Shown piece by piece: positions 43,940 through 55,442 of a stretch of 64,000 bases of DNA. This DNA is from Pezicula radicicola (taxonomy: Eukaryota; Ascomycota; Leotiomycetes; Helotiales; Dermateaceae). The notes below the pieces were generated by a model. The model saw only the letters and a program-made list of their open reading frames with translations, was not told where the DNA came from and did no database searches. The first letter of the stretch is position 1, and every line of letters starts with the position of its first letter. The stretch spans positions 73,640 through 137,639 of the forward strand of contig PDUO01000061.1 in the NCBI GenBank assembly GCA_003008705.1. Direction: 5' to 3'. Made by a program: the position numbers and the translations under genes.

Positions 43940-44882
43940 TCAAGCATGTACACCACCCATGATACAGCCACAAGCAGTAGAATCCTGGCAGTCGCATTTG
44001 CTACTCATGCTTGGCTCGCTAGGGCCTGCATCCTTAACAGACACAACCACCCAGGGATCTAGTACAACAAGTCAGCATTAATGCATGTGTCGTTGAGTAG
44101 GGTTACACTTACGATCATAGTCCTCGCACATCTTCATCACTAGAATATCCCACTTGCGAGATGCGATACCGTCGACTTCGTAGAGAGAACTTGTGTTTGG
44201 TGTACAGTCCCGTAAGATCATAGCATCCCATGGATGCTCGTCATAAGTTTCTGGGGGCCCCTTGAAGATGCGGATGTTGGATGGTCGCGTAGACAAGTAG
44301 CCCCAAGTGAATTCAGCATCAGAAGATCCCTTGATATTGACATTGACTTGAGTACTGTTAGAGCAGAGCAATGCTTTCTGGGTGGGAGATTCGGGTGGTG
44401 CTTGTACATACCAGTTACACTTGCCCAGTGAACAGGCGCAGGAGGCTCAAAGTCGAATCCGTGGAGCTGCCCGCCCGCAGACCAAACCAGCTTCTTGCAG
44501 TCATCATCGGCCTCGACAGTCCATTCACTCTGTTGGAAGTGTTCACGCGCCTTCATATGGTACTAGATCTCAGGATTAGAGTGATAATAGGGATGAAAGG
44601 TGTTGAAGACGGACTTACGATCTTTCGTAGATAGCTGGCTTTACTGTATTCGACAAAGGAAGCGCGTTCAAGGGAAAGAAGAGCGCGGTCTCTGTCGTCA
44701 ATGGTAACATTGCGGAACCACTTCGCAGGGTCGTCCCTCATCATCTGGTGCGCCTGGCATGGCTTGTACCCAGCCGGATCGTGCTGGGGAGGAGATGAGG
44801 CAGCTGCTGGTGCTGGCTGGATGCCAAAGGATTGCAGAAGTGCGCGCAAGGCTGCGGGGTTGCTGCAAAACATGGCTTCCAT
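43940..44882 (-). CDS. Conserved-looking unknown protein, four exons
   Basis: Starting at ATG 44882 the exons 44882-44619, 44562-44412, 44346-44113 and 44058-43940 join in phase into 255 residues; introns of 56, 65 and 54 bp begin GTAAGT, GTATGT and GTAAGT. The protein has a Pro/Ala-rich start, a helical stretch (DDRDRALLSLERASFVEYSK), a central beta-rich part (VTVNVNIKGSSDAEFTWGYL) and a Cys-rich C-terminus (SSKCDCQDSTACGCIMGG) that could bind metal. No signal peptide or membrane segment. I do not recognise the family. Clean splicing and absence of stops argue that it is a real gene. The region just upstream of the ATG is a GATGGT-type minisatellite. Confidence 0.65.
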
Positions 44883-45060
44883 GATGGTGCAGTTGATGGT
44901 GAAGACGATGGTGCAGATGATGGCGCAGATGATGGAGAAGGTGATGGGGAAGATGATGGGGAAGATGAGCTGTAGCCTGTTGGTGGGAGGAGTGGAGGGA
45001 TGGTATGTGTAAGAGGAAAGAAGGTGTTTGAGGGCAGAGGGAAGGTAGGTAGGTAGGTAG
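44883..45060. repeat. GATGGT-like minisatellite and GGTA microsatellite
   Basis: Around 44878-44970 the plus strand repeats GATGGTG/GATGGGGAA units of 9-12 bp, directly before the start codon of the minus-strand gene. A perfect GGTA run follows at about 45043-45060. These may lie in the 5' untranslated region and promoter. Confidence 0.65.
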
Positions 45061-45439
45061 ATAAGGTAGGTACGGTGGTGGGAGCCTGAGGTGTCGCCAG
45101 TCGCCAGTACCGAACGTAGAAGGTACGCGTGCCTTCCTCCCTGCGTGCCTACCGCAAGAACTTCCGTGCAGTACCAGCACAGGTACAGTCAGTCAGTTAC
45201 AAACAGAGACCCAACACTCGTTCGCATGCAATATTTCCCGTCCCTTGTGTGATGGAATCAATTACGTGACAATCTTACTCCACATGCATTGGCGACCATA
45301 GTGGACAGGAATGAGTACCCAAGGCTCAACAGATGCACATTTGTGGGAGAAGGGTGTACCTTATTTAAAATGCGGGCTGATTTTGACAGCAAATTGATTG
45401 GTATGATTTTTAATCGTGCCTGGTTTACTCATACTTGTC
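45061..45439. other. Intergenic, no gene seen
   Basis: Likely promoter side of the gene at 43940. No other signal. Confidence 0.4.
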
Positions 45440-46665
45440 AGCATCATTGTATCTCGGTTACGTAGACCTTGTTGCTGGCTCACACTCTCCAAACCAGGCG
45501 TTAGCATTACCAAAAATGTAGTCTACAGCAGCCCCTACTTGCAGTTAGGCGCAGAACCCTCAAAGATTAATTCAGTAAGTGCCTTCGATGTAACAATTTG
45601 AATAGTACTAGTCGCCGAATTTCACATACAGGGTATCCTGGTAACTGGAGAACGAGCACCCATAGTAGCCCTGCCTCTCACCATTTGCTATCAAGGCGAC
45701 CGCCTAGGGTTGTTGTCAGACAGCTTTCCTTCACCTATGAAATAATTGATCGGAAAGACTCACTTGACCGGCCGTGCCGTATGTGTTCACGAAATTCATG
45801 TTGTACACATTTACATCGTCGCTAACCACATTCATAGCAGAGCTCGCGTCCAAAGATCCAGCATCATAGGAGCCAACACCGTTCGTGACTGTCACCGTAT
45901 TTGACTTGTAATCCCCAGAGCTGCAGCTTCGAGTTAGCCCGCCACAGTTGGGGAGAAGTTTTCGGTTTAGGAACGTCAGAAGCACGTTACTTACTCAGTT
46001 GTGTATCCATAGAAGGTAAGTTCTTAATGTATACAATCTCGGCATAGGTACCGCTGTATATAAAATGCACGAAGATGCCGTCGTCGAAGTAATTGCTGCC
46101 ACGGCAGAGCTTATAGTTGTACATTCCCCCGTCTGCAACGTTGATGATAGTCTGGCTTTTCGTAATTTACTAGAAAAGCTAGTTTTAAAAAAAATAGACG
46201 GCCGTCTAATTTAGGACTAGACCAACCGTCTAGCGAATAAATTGGACTATTGGTCTAAAAATCCAATAGTCTAGAGAAGTTATAGTATGGTTACGGTAGG
46301 GTTAAAATATAGGGGGAAGGCCCTATATAAAGGCCTACAAAAAGCTAGAAAGTTAACTTTTCTGGCTTCCTGTAAAATAGGCTAAACTACAGTCTAGAAA
46401 AGCTACGAGAATAGTAGACCGAGAAGCCCAAAAACTAGTCTAGTCTACTAAAATAGTGGACCAAGAAGCAGGTTTATTTGGCTTCCCTAGCTTCTCATAG
46501 ACTATTATCATCGTTGCCCGTCTAGGTCCCAGAACCTCTGACGACGAGACAGCCAGGTGGAGAAGTCCGAACTATGTCAGCCCGTTCCTTGACCGAAGTT
46601 GGGTGAGCCCAAACTGTATCCTGGAACGAAACTAAAGTGAGTAGCGCAAAGAGAGTGGACTTCAT
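45440..46665 (-). pseudogene. Pectin methylesterase (CE8), broken
   Basis: ATG 46665 opens a signal peptide (MKSTLFALLTLVSFQDTVWA). Later exons show LTFYGYTTE, DYKSNTVTVTNGVGSYDAG, NVYNMNFVNTYG, ANGERQGYYGCSFSSYQDTL with the oxyanion-hole Gln, and AAVDYIFGNANAWF with the catalytic Asp. Lesions: TAG at 46522-46524, an inserted element (about 46155-46510), a frameshift near 46020, TAG at 45608-45610 (CAG to TAG), and loss of the C-terminal part after about 45440. Introns remain recognisable. A live enzyme would be secreted and de-esterify plant pectin, which suggests a plant-associated or saprotrophic ancestor. Confidence 0.8.
46155..46510. mobile_element. Insertion inside the pectin methylesterase gene
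   Basis: About 350 bp of foreign text interrupts the esterase frame between the N-terminal region and IINVADGG. It is full of AGTCTAG-like motifs and short palindromes (TAGACGGCCGTCTA) and has no coding potential. The borders carry GATGATAGTCTGGCTTTTC on one side and, inverted, GATGATAATAGTCTATGAGA on the other, so it is probably a small TIR or foldback element. Exact ends are uncertain. Confidence 0.55.
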
Positions 46666-47540
46666 GGTAGGTATATTTTTGGATGATTTGTGGTTGATGC
46701 TGCGATATGCTTCATCAAGGACAGAAGTATCATATATATATTTGCTCACTTGCTATTACCCCTCGCCATGTTAATCGTTGATTAGTGGATTAATTAGTCA
46801 TATTCAGATTTAATTCATCACAAGTGCAACGGAAAGATCTTAATTGATGAAGTCGTTTTTCTGTTTCGTATTGGAATTACATCCCCAGCTTGATCTCAAT
46901 TTTAAGTGGAGGTTTAATTTATCAGAGGAAAGAGAACAATAAAACGGTACGCTTCCACCCCCATAGCCAAAATCATTTTACCCTTTTCTCCGAATGATGA
47001 ATAACAAATTAGCGCCATCATTCAAATATACGACAAATGTCTTCAAGACCAACAAAAAGTACTATTAATTCTCATATGCCATCACATTTAATTAAAATTA
47101 TCACGCAAGCCAGCGACTAGAAGGTATTATGATGATAGTGATGATATGATAGCTGTTTGTAACTGTAACTATTACTTAGTTAGTAACGGCCCTGATCTGT
47201 TATCGATATGAGGCAAGCATGGTATACCCTCGCTGACCAGCGAGCCCGCTTCTACAAGTTACAATCTGAATAACAAATTGCGTTCTCGATCGATCGTTTT
47301 TCACCTACTCAAAACGAGTATTATTGTTCTTAACTCTCGATAAATTCCCGAGCAAGAGAATCCCAGGGAAGAAAGAAAGCCCGGGTGGTTTGATTGTAAA
47401 TTAAGCACGCTCTGTGCCGTTATATATATACCCCAACAGTAAAATAGCCTGTTCACATAATATCAGTTCTAACACGCATAACCACGCCCTTCTGGCTCTT
47501 ATAGTCGAAATCTTGAGCTTTGAATTCTTTACCCTCACTT
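46666..47540. other. Intergenic, no gene seen
   Basis: Promoter side of the dead esterase and 3' flank of the rhodopsin-like gene. No other signal. Confidence 0.45.
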
Positions 47541-49070
47541 TCAGTTGCTTCCCTGATTGATATAGATACTAGAAGTAACCACAATGTCGTGATCGCCTCC
47601 GGCTTTAGCTTCTTGGCCGTTAGGATCCATGCCCCCTGCTACCATTGGATCCATCGAGCCCATTTCGTAGGAGGCATTATGGTTCAACTTCTTTGGAGTA
47701 AACATTTTGAAAACCTTGGGTTGCCTGCCACCGCTATTGTCACTAGAATTAAAGCCGAGAAACTTCAGGCCGAATCTCTGCACTAGTGGCTTTAGGACAA
47801 CCAGACAGTTACATAAGATTGCGACGTTAAGCTCAATGCCTCTGTCAAGATAGTTAATACTTGTTCTTGAATACAACAGGGATAATTAATTGGGTGATAG
47901 AGTAGTACTTACGACCATATGCAGACCGTTGCTTCCACCCATGTTGTGTCAGGATTGTTGGACAAATCCTCGACATATTTAACGCGGATTATGCTTGCGA
48001 CAGTGACGCTAAGTAGAAAGTAAGTGTTATAAACATCTTAAGAATGAAGGAATAAAGTAAGAGAAGGCTGCTTACAAAGAGCCTCCCGCTAATAAAAAAC
48101 CTAACGTAATTTTCTGGCCAAGGGGCATATGGAGTGCCCAGATCATTGGCAATGGAAGTGCAATAATAAAAAAGTCAGTAACAATATTTAATATTGCATT
48201 AGCAAGAGCAAGGTTGTTGAGGCATTTTAACTTTGACGGATCAGTGGGCTTGCAACCTGAATCTAGTCAATATTCAGGTGTCGCACTTATGAAGAACAGC
48301 ACAAACCTGCAGCAACAATTAGAGTCGTGGCGATAGTGTAGCCAAAGATCACAAACATCAAGGCATATACCGTGCCGCGAAACCACTTCCCTGGGTTAAG
48401 CCTGCAGTATCTATTTGAAATCAGTATAATAATCTCAGTCGCTCTAAGTTGATTTGGCATACAAGACCAGAATTGAAAACTTCGAGAGCATTAGTGCCCA
48501 ACAATAGAAAGTTGTTACCGCAGTGAGGAGCTACGGTAGAGAATCAGCTGGTGTGGCATCGTAGGTTCTGGCTTTAATATATACTAACCTCCGCGTACTT
48601 CCTAAGTTGCACCACAGAAACATTCCAGAGGTGGTCACCTAATCCGTCGTTCATCCCTAAGATTAAATTAGCCTTCTAACTGATTAAGGGGACACACTGA
48701 TAGTAACAGAGGGACATACATATTATACAGGTGACAAAACAGCCGATATCCATCAACTACAGACGTCAGAAGTGTATAAGAAGAAGGCAGATATTCCAAA
48801 CCCAGGAGCCTACAGCAGCATCTAATTCTCTGTTAGGGGACTGCAAGTTCGCCGAATCACTTATCAAGATAATTACTTACAGTCATCAATGTAAAAAGAT
48901 TTAATGATTATAGCCCGTGTCCACACGCGTAACGAAAGTGCGAAGGTTCCGACAGCTAGAGCGATAGCATAGACTATGATAAATTTTCGCTGGATATCCG
49001 TCATACCCACATTAAAATTGGTTGTTTCCCCTGGGGGAGGGGCCATTGCCGGAGTCGTGCTCAAGTCCAT
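47541..49070 (-). CDS. Fungal rhodopsin-like seven-helix membrane protein
   Basis: From ATG 49070 the first exon gives a short extracellular start, helix 1 (FIIVYAIALAVGTFALSLRVW) and TRAIIIKSFYIDD, the loop typical of the fungal rhodopsin/SAT4-type family. Further exons read LGDHLWNV, FYCWALMLSKFSILVL, YRLNP-like CRLNPGKWFRG, YALMFVIFGYTIATTLIVAAGC, TDFFIIALPLPMIWAL, GSFVSVTVASIIRVKYVED and WSIIELNVAILCNCLVVLKP, then a long polar tail ending at 47541. About six or seven short introns are needed. The second exon (around 48680-48830) could not be joined cleanly; stops appear in the expected frame, so damage there is possible. Such proteins sit in the plasma membrane; functions are mostly unknown. 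Confidence 0.75.
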
Positions 49071-49454
49071 TGTTGAGGTTGATAGTAGCAATGGTGACTA
49101 ACAATAAAGCAAAAGAGGGGGGAAGGGGGGGAGGAAGATCAAATATAATGGTTCATGTACTAAAATAGCAGAAGATAGAGCTAGTGCCAGTAATACTCTG
49201 CATTTGGAGCGGTTGTAATAGGTTTAGTACACCTTATCCGGCGCTCGCTATATTCCGCAGTGGCGTGGCTATTGCGTTAAGGGAAATTCAAAATAAAGGG
49301 TAACTCTTCCCGTACTATACAGGGATATTAGTTTTTAACTTTCGCAACCGCGTTAGAATTACATTAGTAAACGTTAGCTTGGACCCTAGAAATCAAGTCG
49401 AGGCTGTCTATTCACGAACCACTAAGGTAAGTATCGACAAGTTTATTTAAGCTA
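49071..49454. other. Intergenic, no gene seen
   Basis: Contains a G-rich run near 49115-49133. Promoter side of the rhodopsin-like gene. Confidence 0.4.
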
Positions 49455-50017
49455 CGGAGGTTCCCGCTAAAAGTCGTGATAATACAGGCTACGAAGCCTG
49501 TACCATAGGGCTTACAGCGGGCGATGCCCTGTAAATACCGCTTAAATAGCCTATAGGGCTTGTTCGTTTAGCCCTGCCAGCCATACCCTTTAACGAACCG
49601 GGTGACAAAAGTCTGTGTTTTATAGGCTATTTTACTAACAAAGGTAAGCTTAAAGAAATTTTCAACTTCGTTAATTCTTTACTAAATTTTATACAACTAA
49701 GATATAAAACAATTTAACTCATTTGTCTACTAAGTTCTAGAATTTTTAAGTGATAATAATTTATAGTTGATTTATACTATTATAATTAAATGATAGACTT
49801 TGTGTTTTTGGCGCCTTAAAACACCTTAAAATTGCCCTGTAAAACACGGACTTTTGTCTACAGGTTCGTAAGTAATAGAGTTTCGCTTAAAGGCCCAATC
49901 TAAGCGCCAAAAGCCCCTGTAAGGGGCATAGCTACTAGACTATAAGAGGACGCTATAGCTACAGGCTGCTACAGGCTTCGTAGCCTGTATTATTACGAAG
50001 TTGGGCGGGAACCTCCG
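49455..50017. mobile_element. MITE of the CGGAGGTTCC family
   Basis: A 563 bp element flanked by TA (49453-49454, 50018-50019). Its ends start CGGAGGTTCCCGC, the same family as the element at 38077-39558. Inverted similarity extends far inwards: the inner pair reads AAAAGTCTGTGTTTTATAGG on the left and, inverted, AAAAGTCCGTGTTTTACAGG on the right, about 160 bp from each end. The 38077 element has the same inner string near 38219. The 563 bp element has no transposase and could be moved only by a related enzyme. Confidence 0.85.
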
Positions 50018-51690
50018 TACTTCGAATTTACTAGTGTCTCTTCCGATCCCCCCACCACACCACTTAAGTTTCTTAGAGAAAGATTAATATTTTATTTAAT
50101 AATTAAAGAAATATATAAAGATTATAACTATTATATTAGAGTATTTAATTAGATTTTTAAAGTTAAATTCTATTTACATATTCTTAATATATTATAAGAT
50201 TTCATATCTATTAGCTTTTATTAATTCCTAACACTTATACTAATAAGAGTACACTAAGTTAACTTTTATTTCTATAACTCTACTTTCGTGTTGTTAGCGT
50301 GCTGTGGCTCTGATAGCATTGCATCTTCCTTGCGCTTGCTAACCTCCTAGTCTAATTTTCAAGTATAACTCCATGCGATGCAAGGAGCTTTATTTAGTTT
50401 ACCGTTCGGATCACAGTGTGCCTCTACGCTCACCAACTGCGAGTAGTTCTATCCATACACATCTATCTAGTGTTGTTAGTATTGAGTTCCACGCATTAGA
50501 AATACGCCTGCCTTCGTTGAGTCGTTGTACTTGTTTAAGAATGGCAGGAAGATAGTCTCTAGCTTATGATTCTGCGCCATTTCTGAAATGTCCTATTTGA
50601 AGGGAAATCCCGAGGGACGGTTCCTAATGCGAATTATAGGACATAATGTTGCGATTTTGGATGTGGCCATGCAGTTCTACTGGGTTCTTGATTTGAAAAC
50701 CCCCTGAGAATATAATTTCATGCGCATATCTCTATGATCCTTTTGTGCCTTCCTCGTCGGAAATTTTCGTCTCTTGATCTCGTTGCAGGGTATTTGCGCT
50801 TTCTCCACGTCTTGCGAACAGCTTGATCCAATGTGCAGACCAAGGTTTCTTTGAAAGAGCCAGTGATTAATCTCGGAGGAAGGAGGAGGATGACGCTTTA
50901 GGCATTGACTTCGGGATTTAGGGGAGGAATATTAGGACGAAGCTTGCAGCTATTGTAGTATAGTGTACACCTCGGAATACCGAGTAATGATTTAGTAATT
51001 ATAATAATAGAATATTATTTATAAAATACCTCGTATAGCCACCATGTGCGTAGATGTAGTACATAGAGTCCTTAATCGAATCAACTAGCCTGTTTAGGCA
51101 ATCCCAAGAGCCTCCTAGCGAATATCGATCAATAGAAAATCGAACCGATAGGGCAGTTATATCAAGCATCGTTACTACTAAATAACGGATGTTCGGTACT
51201 TGACTAGTATATATTATCTAGGACAATATAGTTTTCAGCCGTCCAAGAACGGCTAATTTCCTAGACGTTTAAGTCTTAGTACCACCTTAAACTTCTGTGG
51301 CGTTAAAGCTTTGGCGGTAAACAGGTAAGACTAGGAATAGGGAAAGACGAAATAGGTAACCGAAACCTACACTTACGAGTAAAGCCCACTTTTGTGGCCT
51401 ACGGCCCTGCACTACCGCAAGTTTAGATATTGATAAAATAAGCTACTATACGAAAAACGTATGGAGGCTGCAATAGTTTAATTAGATGTACAACAAAAGC
51501 CTAATTATAGTTTAACTACTTGAAAATTTAAACTAATCGTTGGTCTCGACTCTCCTACTAGCGCTAAGCTAGTATGAAAACGTGACAACCAAACTGTCAA
51601 AGTATGGCAAACGAGGCCTTTGTGATGCTCACTTCTTGTATATATAGTGTAGAAAATCCCTCTGAATAAGGGGCAAGACAATACAATTTT
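50018..51690. other. AT-rich then unstructured, no gene seen
   Basis: 50070-50290 is AT-rich and RIP-like. The rest contains only short accidental frames without recognisable text. Confidence 0.45.
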
Positions 51691-51699
51691 CCCCTTCAA

Positions 51700-52352
51700 T
51701 TGTCTATATTCATATATTTCGCGACTTTCTACTTATTGGTGCTCGAGGGTTTTCGACACGTCTTGGTTGATAGGGAAATCTTGGACAATAGAATTAGGGG
51801 GATTGGGGATAGATTTGGAGGAAGCAATTATGGCCAGAATGAGGATATACTGATACATAACAGCAATGGGCCACAATGGCTGACACAAGGGTATTTGACA
51901 GCAATATGTGGGCAATGTGTTATTGTATTCTTCGTGGAACTAGTGTGTGGTAATGACCCTACTTATTGTAGGAAGATGGTCACATAACTATTCCCATATA
52001 TTCAACAGTAACTGACTTAAGAAAATCTTTGGGAGCTCTTGTTTCGGGCTTCAGAGCCTCACAAACTACCTTTGTACCTGCCAGCCAGAGTTCAGACAAT
52101 GCAAGAATAATTCGGGAAGGGATTCAGGTTGAAGCCCAGAGAAAGAAAGACGACAGGCATAGAGCTGAAGAGGAAGAAATATTTGAGCTTGAAAAGAAGA
52201 AAGAGAGTCGCAAAGCCAAGGCAAAGGAGTTTTTAACAAAAATTCGCCCTCTCACTCCCACGCCAATACTTCCACCGACTTGCAACTCTCTTGCCTCCCA
52301 ACCGTCGTCTTCATTGTCACAAGTCTTGCAGTTGTTGCAACAATTCATATAG
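51700..52352 (+). other. Transposon-like coding remnants
   Basis: Two open stretches: 51700-51987, including the dispersed peptide GQNEDILIHNSNGPQWLTQG, and 52029-52352, with a charged coiled coil (QRKKDDRHRAEEEEIFELEK) and a Pro-rich end. The first shares its core with 28616-28685, so a repeated element is likely. The protein is not recognised. Confidence 0.4.
51821..51889 (+). repeat. Dispersed repeat copy B
   Basis: Second copy of the ~70 bp repeat seen at 28616-28685. The string ATGGGCCACAATGGCTGACA is identical in both. Confidence 0.6.
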
Positions 52353-54236
52353 CTATTTCAAGGCCCTTACTATTATTAGTAACCAAATCCAAAACCCTGT
52401 ATCGATGTTAACAACTACAATAGTCGTCTCGAGCTATAAACGTTACGCGGACCTAGCTGTGTACATTAATCCCTCTTGCCAGTCGTTTTTATTGGGACGA
52501 TGCGCGACAACGCCTGTGTGACTGTGCGAGCCATTGTTTGACCCTCAGGGAGCTTATATGAACATATTCTTGCTCCCCATCTCCACCTTTGAAGTACTAA
52601 TATCGCTTCGATAATAAGTGTTATAAGGCCTTGTATTCTAAAAACTATACTTCCAAGTAATATTAGGGAGATTAGTGGATTTGGTGGGTTATAGCTGTAT
52701 TATATAGGACACGAAGTTCGGTGACTCTAGAAAATACTTTTACAGACATTACTTTAACATCCAGCTTACAAGCAACTTCCTAGTAAATCAAAGTTGGCCT
52801 AGCATTGGTTTAAGCTTCTAAATATATTGTCAACATTTCGAAGACATATTTTATATCCGTATATTAAGCTTTTACTTACTGGCATTGAAATTATCCCTAG
52901 ACAGACTAACTTGGATAAGAGGCGAATTAACTCTACCTTGTCTTAGCCAGATTTATATCTGAATATTTCTCTGTTATATTATACAAGATATATAATATAG
53001 CTGACATAGATATTGCGTTCTATAGTTCCTTTCCATCTAGCCAGTTCGCGCAACTTAATCGACTACAAATCCTGACCTAAGAAGTCAGCCTTATTAATAC
53101 ACTGATTTACTGGCAACAACTGAAGTCTATATACTTTTGCTACATAGGCTGGCTGATTACCTGTTTATACCAACCAACACTGCGGTCTGAAGGAGAACCG
53201 AGTTGAATACAGACATGTTTAGGCGCGACGTCCCGGAATCCTCGCAGTTAATGGATGCATCGTACGAGGCCTGTCTTGAAGGGCGATATCTAATTCGAGG
53301 AAATATTGCGCGATGTAAAATTCGAGGCTAGTGTCCTTGCCTATGATCTTTGTCGTAATTGAGATTTCTTTTGCGAAATAGTAAGACTCTAGGGCTCTGA
53401 TTCAACCCAGTGCACGAGTTAACTTACCAAAATACTGTAGACGATAGCTGTAGTCTGTCTAAGTAGAAAGACGAGCCTATTTACCCTACTAGTAATGTCT
53501 ATTGTAATATATTTGAACAATACTTTACCTCTAACATCTGCTAAGAACTTGTCTACAAGACTTACAGCCTTTACATCTTTCTGATCTAGATACTAGTTTG
53601 GGAGTACGGAATGATACTAGCTGTCCTGTATATGATAGATCAACTTGGCTTCTAGCCTTGATACAAAGGTCGTAGGCGTGGTCATGAGTATAAGCATTGG
53701 CGTTTCGTTTCTGTGGTATTGATAGGTGGAGGGAAGAACCGAGCTCAGATGGAAATCCAAATATAAATCATGTTGCTCGTATAGTGTACAAGAAATGCTA
53801 TGCCTAACTTCTTGAGTTGTATTAATTTATATGGTCTTGCACAAAGAATTGCTTAAAAGGACCACTAAGAAAGGCCATATAAGCAGCATTATGTCTACAC
53901 CTGCGGCAAGAAGTTGTAGGCAAGTTGTGGCTTCCTAATACTACAACAGGGTTATTTTCTTTAACTTTTGGTCCTTTACTTCTTAGGGTAGGAGGGCGAG
54001 GTCACATGTAATTACATAGTATTGGAAGGTAAAAAAAGGGGGAGTATATTGCTGCGCACCTGCGAAAGGTCTTTCCTAGACCGCCTCCCACCCTTCTATG
54101 AGCCTGGCAATCCCTCTTATGCGTTTAACGTTCAGTGGAAAGCAATGGATTCTGAAAACTCTAGTTCCACCGCTCGCCATTACTCTGTCAACCGCCGTTG
54201 ATGAACCTTCCAAATTAACTCCCGCAGCGAGACATC
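52353..54236. other. Intergenic, no gene seen
   Basis: About 1.9 kb without recognisable coding text on either strand. Base composition is moderately AT-rich. Confidence 0.45.
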
Positions 54237-55442
54237 TCAGCTCCAGTGCGGGAGCATGTTCAACCAATTGGGCTGTTCGTACACCGAAGCCGACATGGCC
54301 CTCAAGCTCGCAAATGCCTCCACAATAAGATACAACCTAGCCACGACATATAAGCCGCCAAGAACATATGACACCCAAATAGTCAACAAGACGGATGACG
54401 GCTGCGGCGAGAAGTTCCAGACGCTGCCGAGGAGTGCAGAACCTAGCGCCATCACACTTGCGCCCCTCCACATCGTCCTCTCCCATTCCGTTGGAAACGT
54501 GTTGTGCCAAGCCAAGCAGTGAATCGCGTTGAACACTGCCATGGAAAGGAGAAGGATTGCTTTGTAATAGTCGCTGTGAAGTTTGTCAAGCCAGTTTAGA
54601 AACCGCATCTGGCTGGGTTCATAACCACTTCCTTCGGAGATTTCCTCCAGGGATTGGCGCACGTCCTGGATATTGTCCACGTCGATTTCCAAGGCCAGTT
54701 GAACATCCTTAGGCTTGTTCCAGCTCAGGACGAACAACGACAGGCCGCAGGCTATATACGCGAGAGTACTAATCTCCAGCAGCGATAGAGGGAGTCTCTG
54801 GGCGAGTCGGGCGAATGATTGGATCAGCGTCCACAAAATTTGGATCGTCGCCAGAGCTTTCACAAAGCTGTCTGCCTTACTCCGGTCCTGGATTTGCCGT
54901 CGTGTCATAAAGGAGTGGTGGATAACTGTCCTCCGGACAAGCAGAAGGAGCTGCCGTGCGTTCGCTGGGAATGTCTCCTCCCCGGATTCGGTCCCCCGAC
55001 CCCGAGAGCCTCCGTGTCTGAGCCGCACGCCACCCATATCGGCCATAAATGCATGAGCCATGCTCCACTGCTTCTCTTTATTCTTCCAGCCAATTTCGCG
55101 AAAGTCGTGGGCTGAATGCAGAGCCGCAATCCATTTGTCAAAGGCGATGTAAACGGCCACTTCAGGGGCCAGTAAGGTTATGACAAACCATTTCAGCTTT
55201 CGAAGGAAAACCGTCACCTCTGATTCGGACCCTCCTGGAAGATTGAGATGCAAGACTGACCACGTAGTCAGCAAGATCGTCGAGAGAGACGAATAAATGA
55301 TGGATGTTGTCCAACGAGTTGTGGGAGCTGGTGTCCAGCCTTGTAACGTCTCGGTTGTAGAATTGGTTGCCGAAGCTGAAAGAATAAACGAGCTCATGAA
55401 AGCAAACGTCGCCAGGAGCATGTTTAGCGTTTCTGGTTTCAT
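54237..55442 (-). CDS. Fungal multi-pass membrane protein, unknown function
   Basis: Intact, intronless, 401 residues from ATG 55442. It starts with a signal-like segment (MLLATFAFMSSFILSASA) and has further hydrophobic stretches: TSIIYSSLSTILLTTWSVLHL, KWFVITLLAPEVAVYIAF, TLAYIACGLSLFVLSW, AILLLSMAVFNAIHCLAW, VLLTIWVSYVLGGLYVVARLYLIVEAF. The pattern LLAPE, then EKQWSMAHAFMADMGG, then IQDRSKADSFVKALATIQILW, NKPKDV and RLYLIVEAFASLR is that of a large fungal family without assigned function. The end (LPHWS) is normal for it. No RIP damage. Neighbours give no hint about its role. Confidence 0.85.
   Translation of the reverse strand: MKPETLNMLLATFAFMSSFILSASATNSTTETLQGWTPAPTTRWTTSIIYSSLSTILLTTWSVLHLNLPGGSESEVTVFLRKLKWFVITLLAPEVAVYIAFDKWIAALHSAHDFREIGWKNKEKQWSMAHAFMADMGGVRLRHGGSRGRGTESGEETFPANARQLLLLVRRTVIHHSFMTRRQIQDRSKADSFVKALATIQILWTLIQSFARLAQRLPLSLLEISTLAYIACGLSLFVLSWNKPKDVQLALEIDVDNIQDVRQSLEEISEGSGYEPSQMRFLNWLDKLHSDYYKAILLLSMAVFNAIHCLAWHNTFPTEWERTMWRGASVMALGSALLGSVWNFSPQPSSVLLTIWVSYVLGGLYVVARLYLIVEAFASLRAMSASVYEQPNWLNMLPHWS

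Noticed and set aside
44412..44430. GC-AG intron donor GCAAGT
   Set aside because: It leaves the wrong phase for the next exon, while GTATGT at 44411 with the acceptor at 44347 joins in phase.
44698..45180. Minus-strand His/Leu-rich frame
   Set aside because: It is the shadow of the GATGGT minisatellite and of the first exon of the real gene in another frame.
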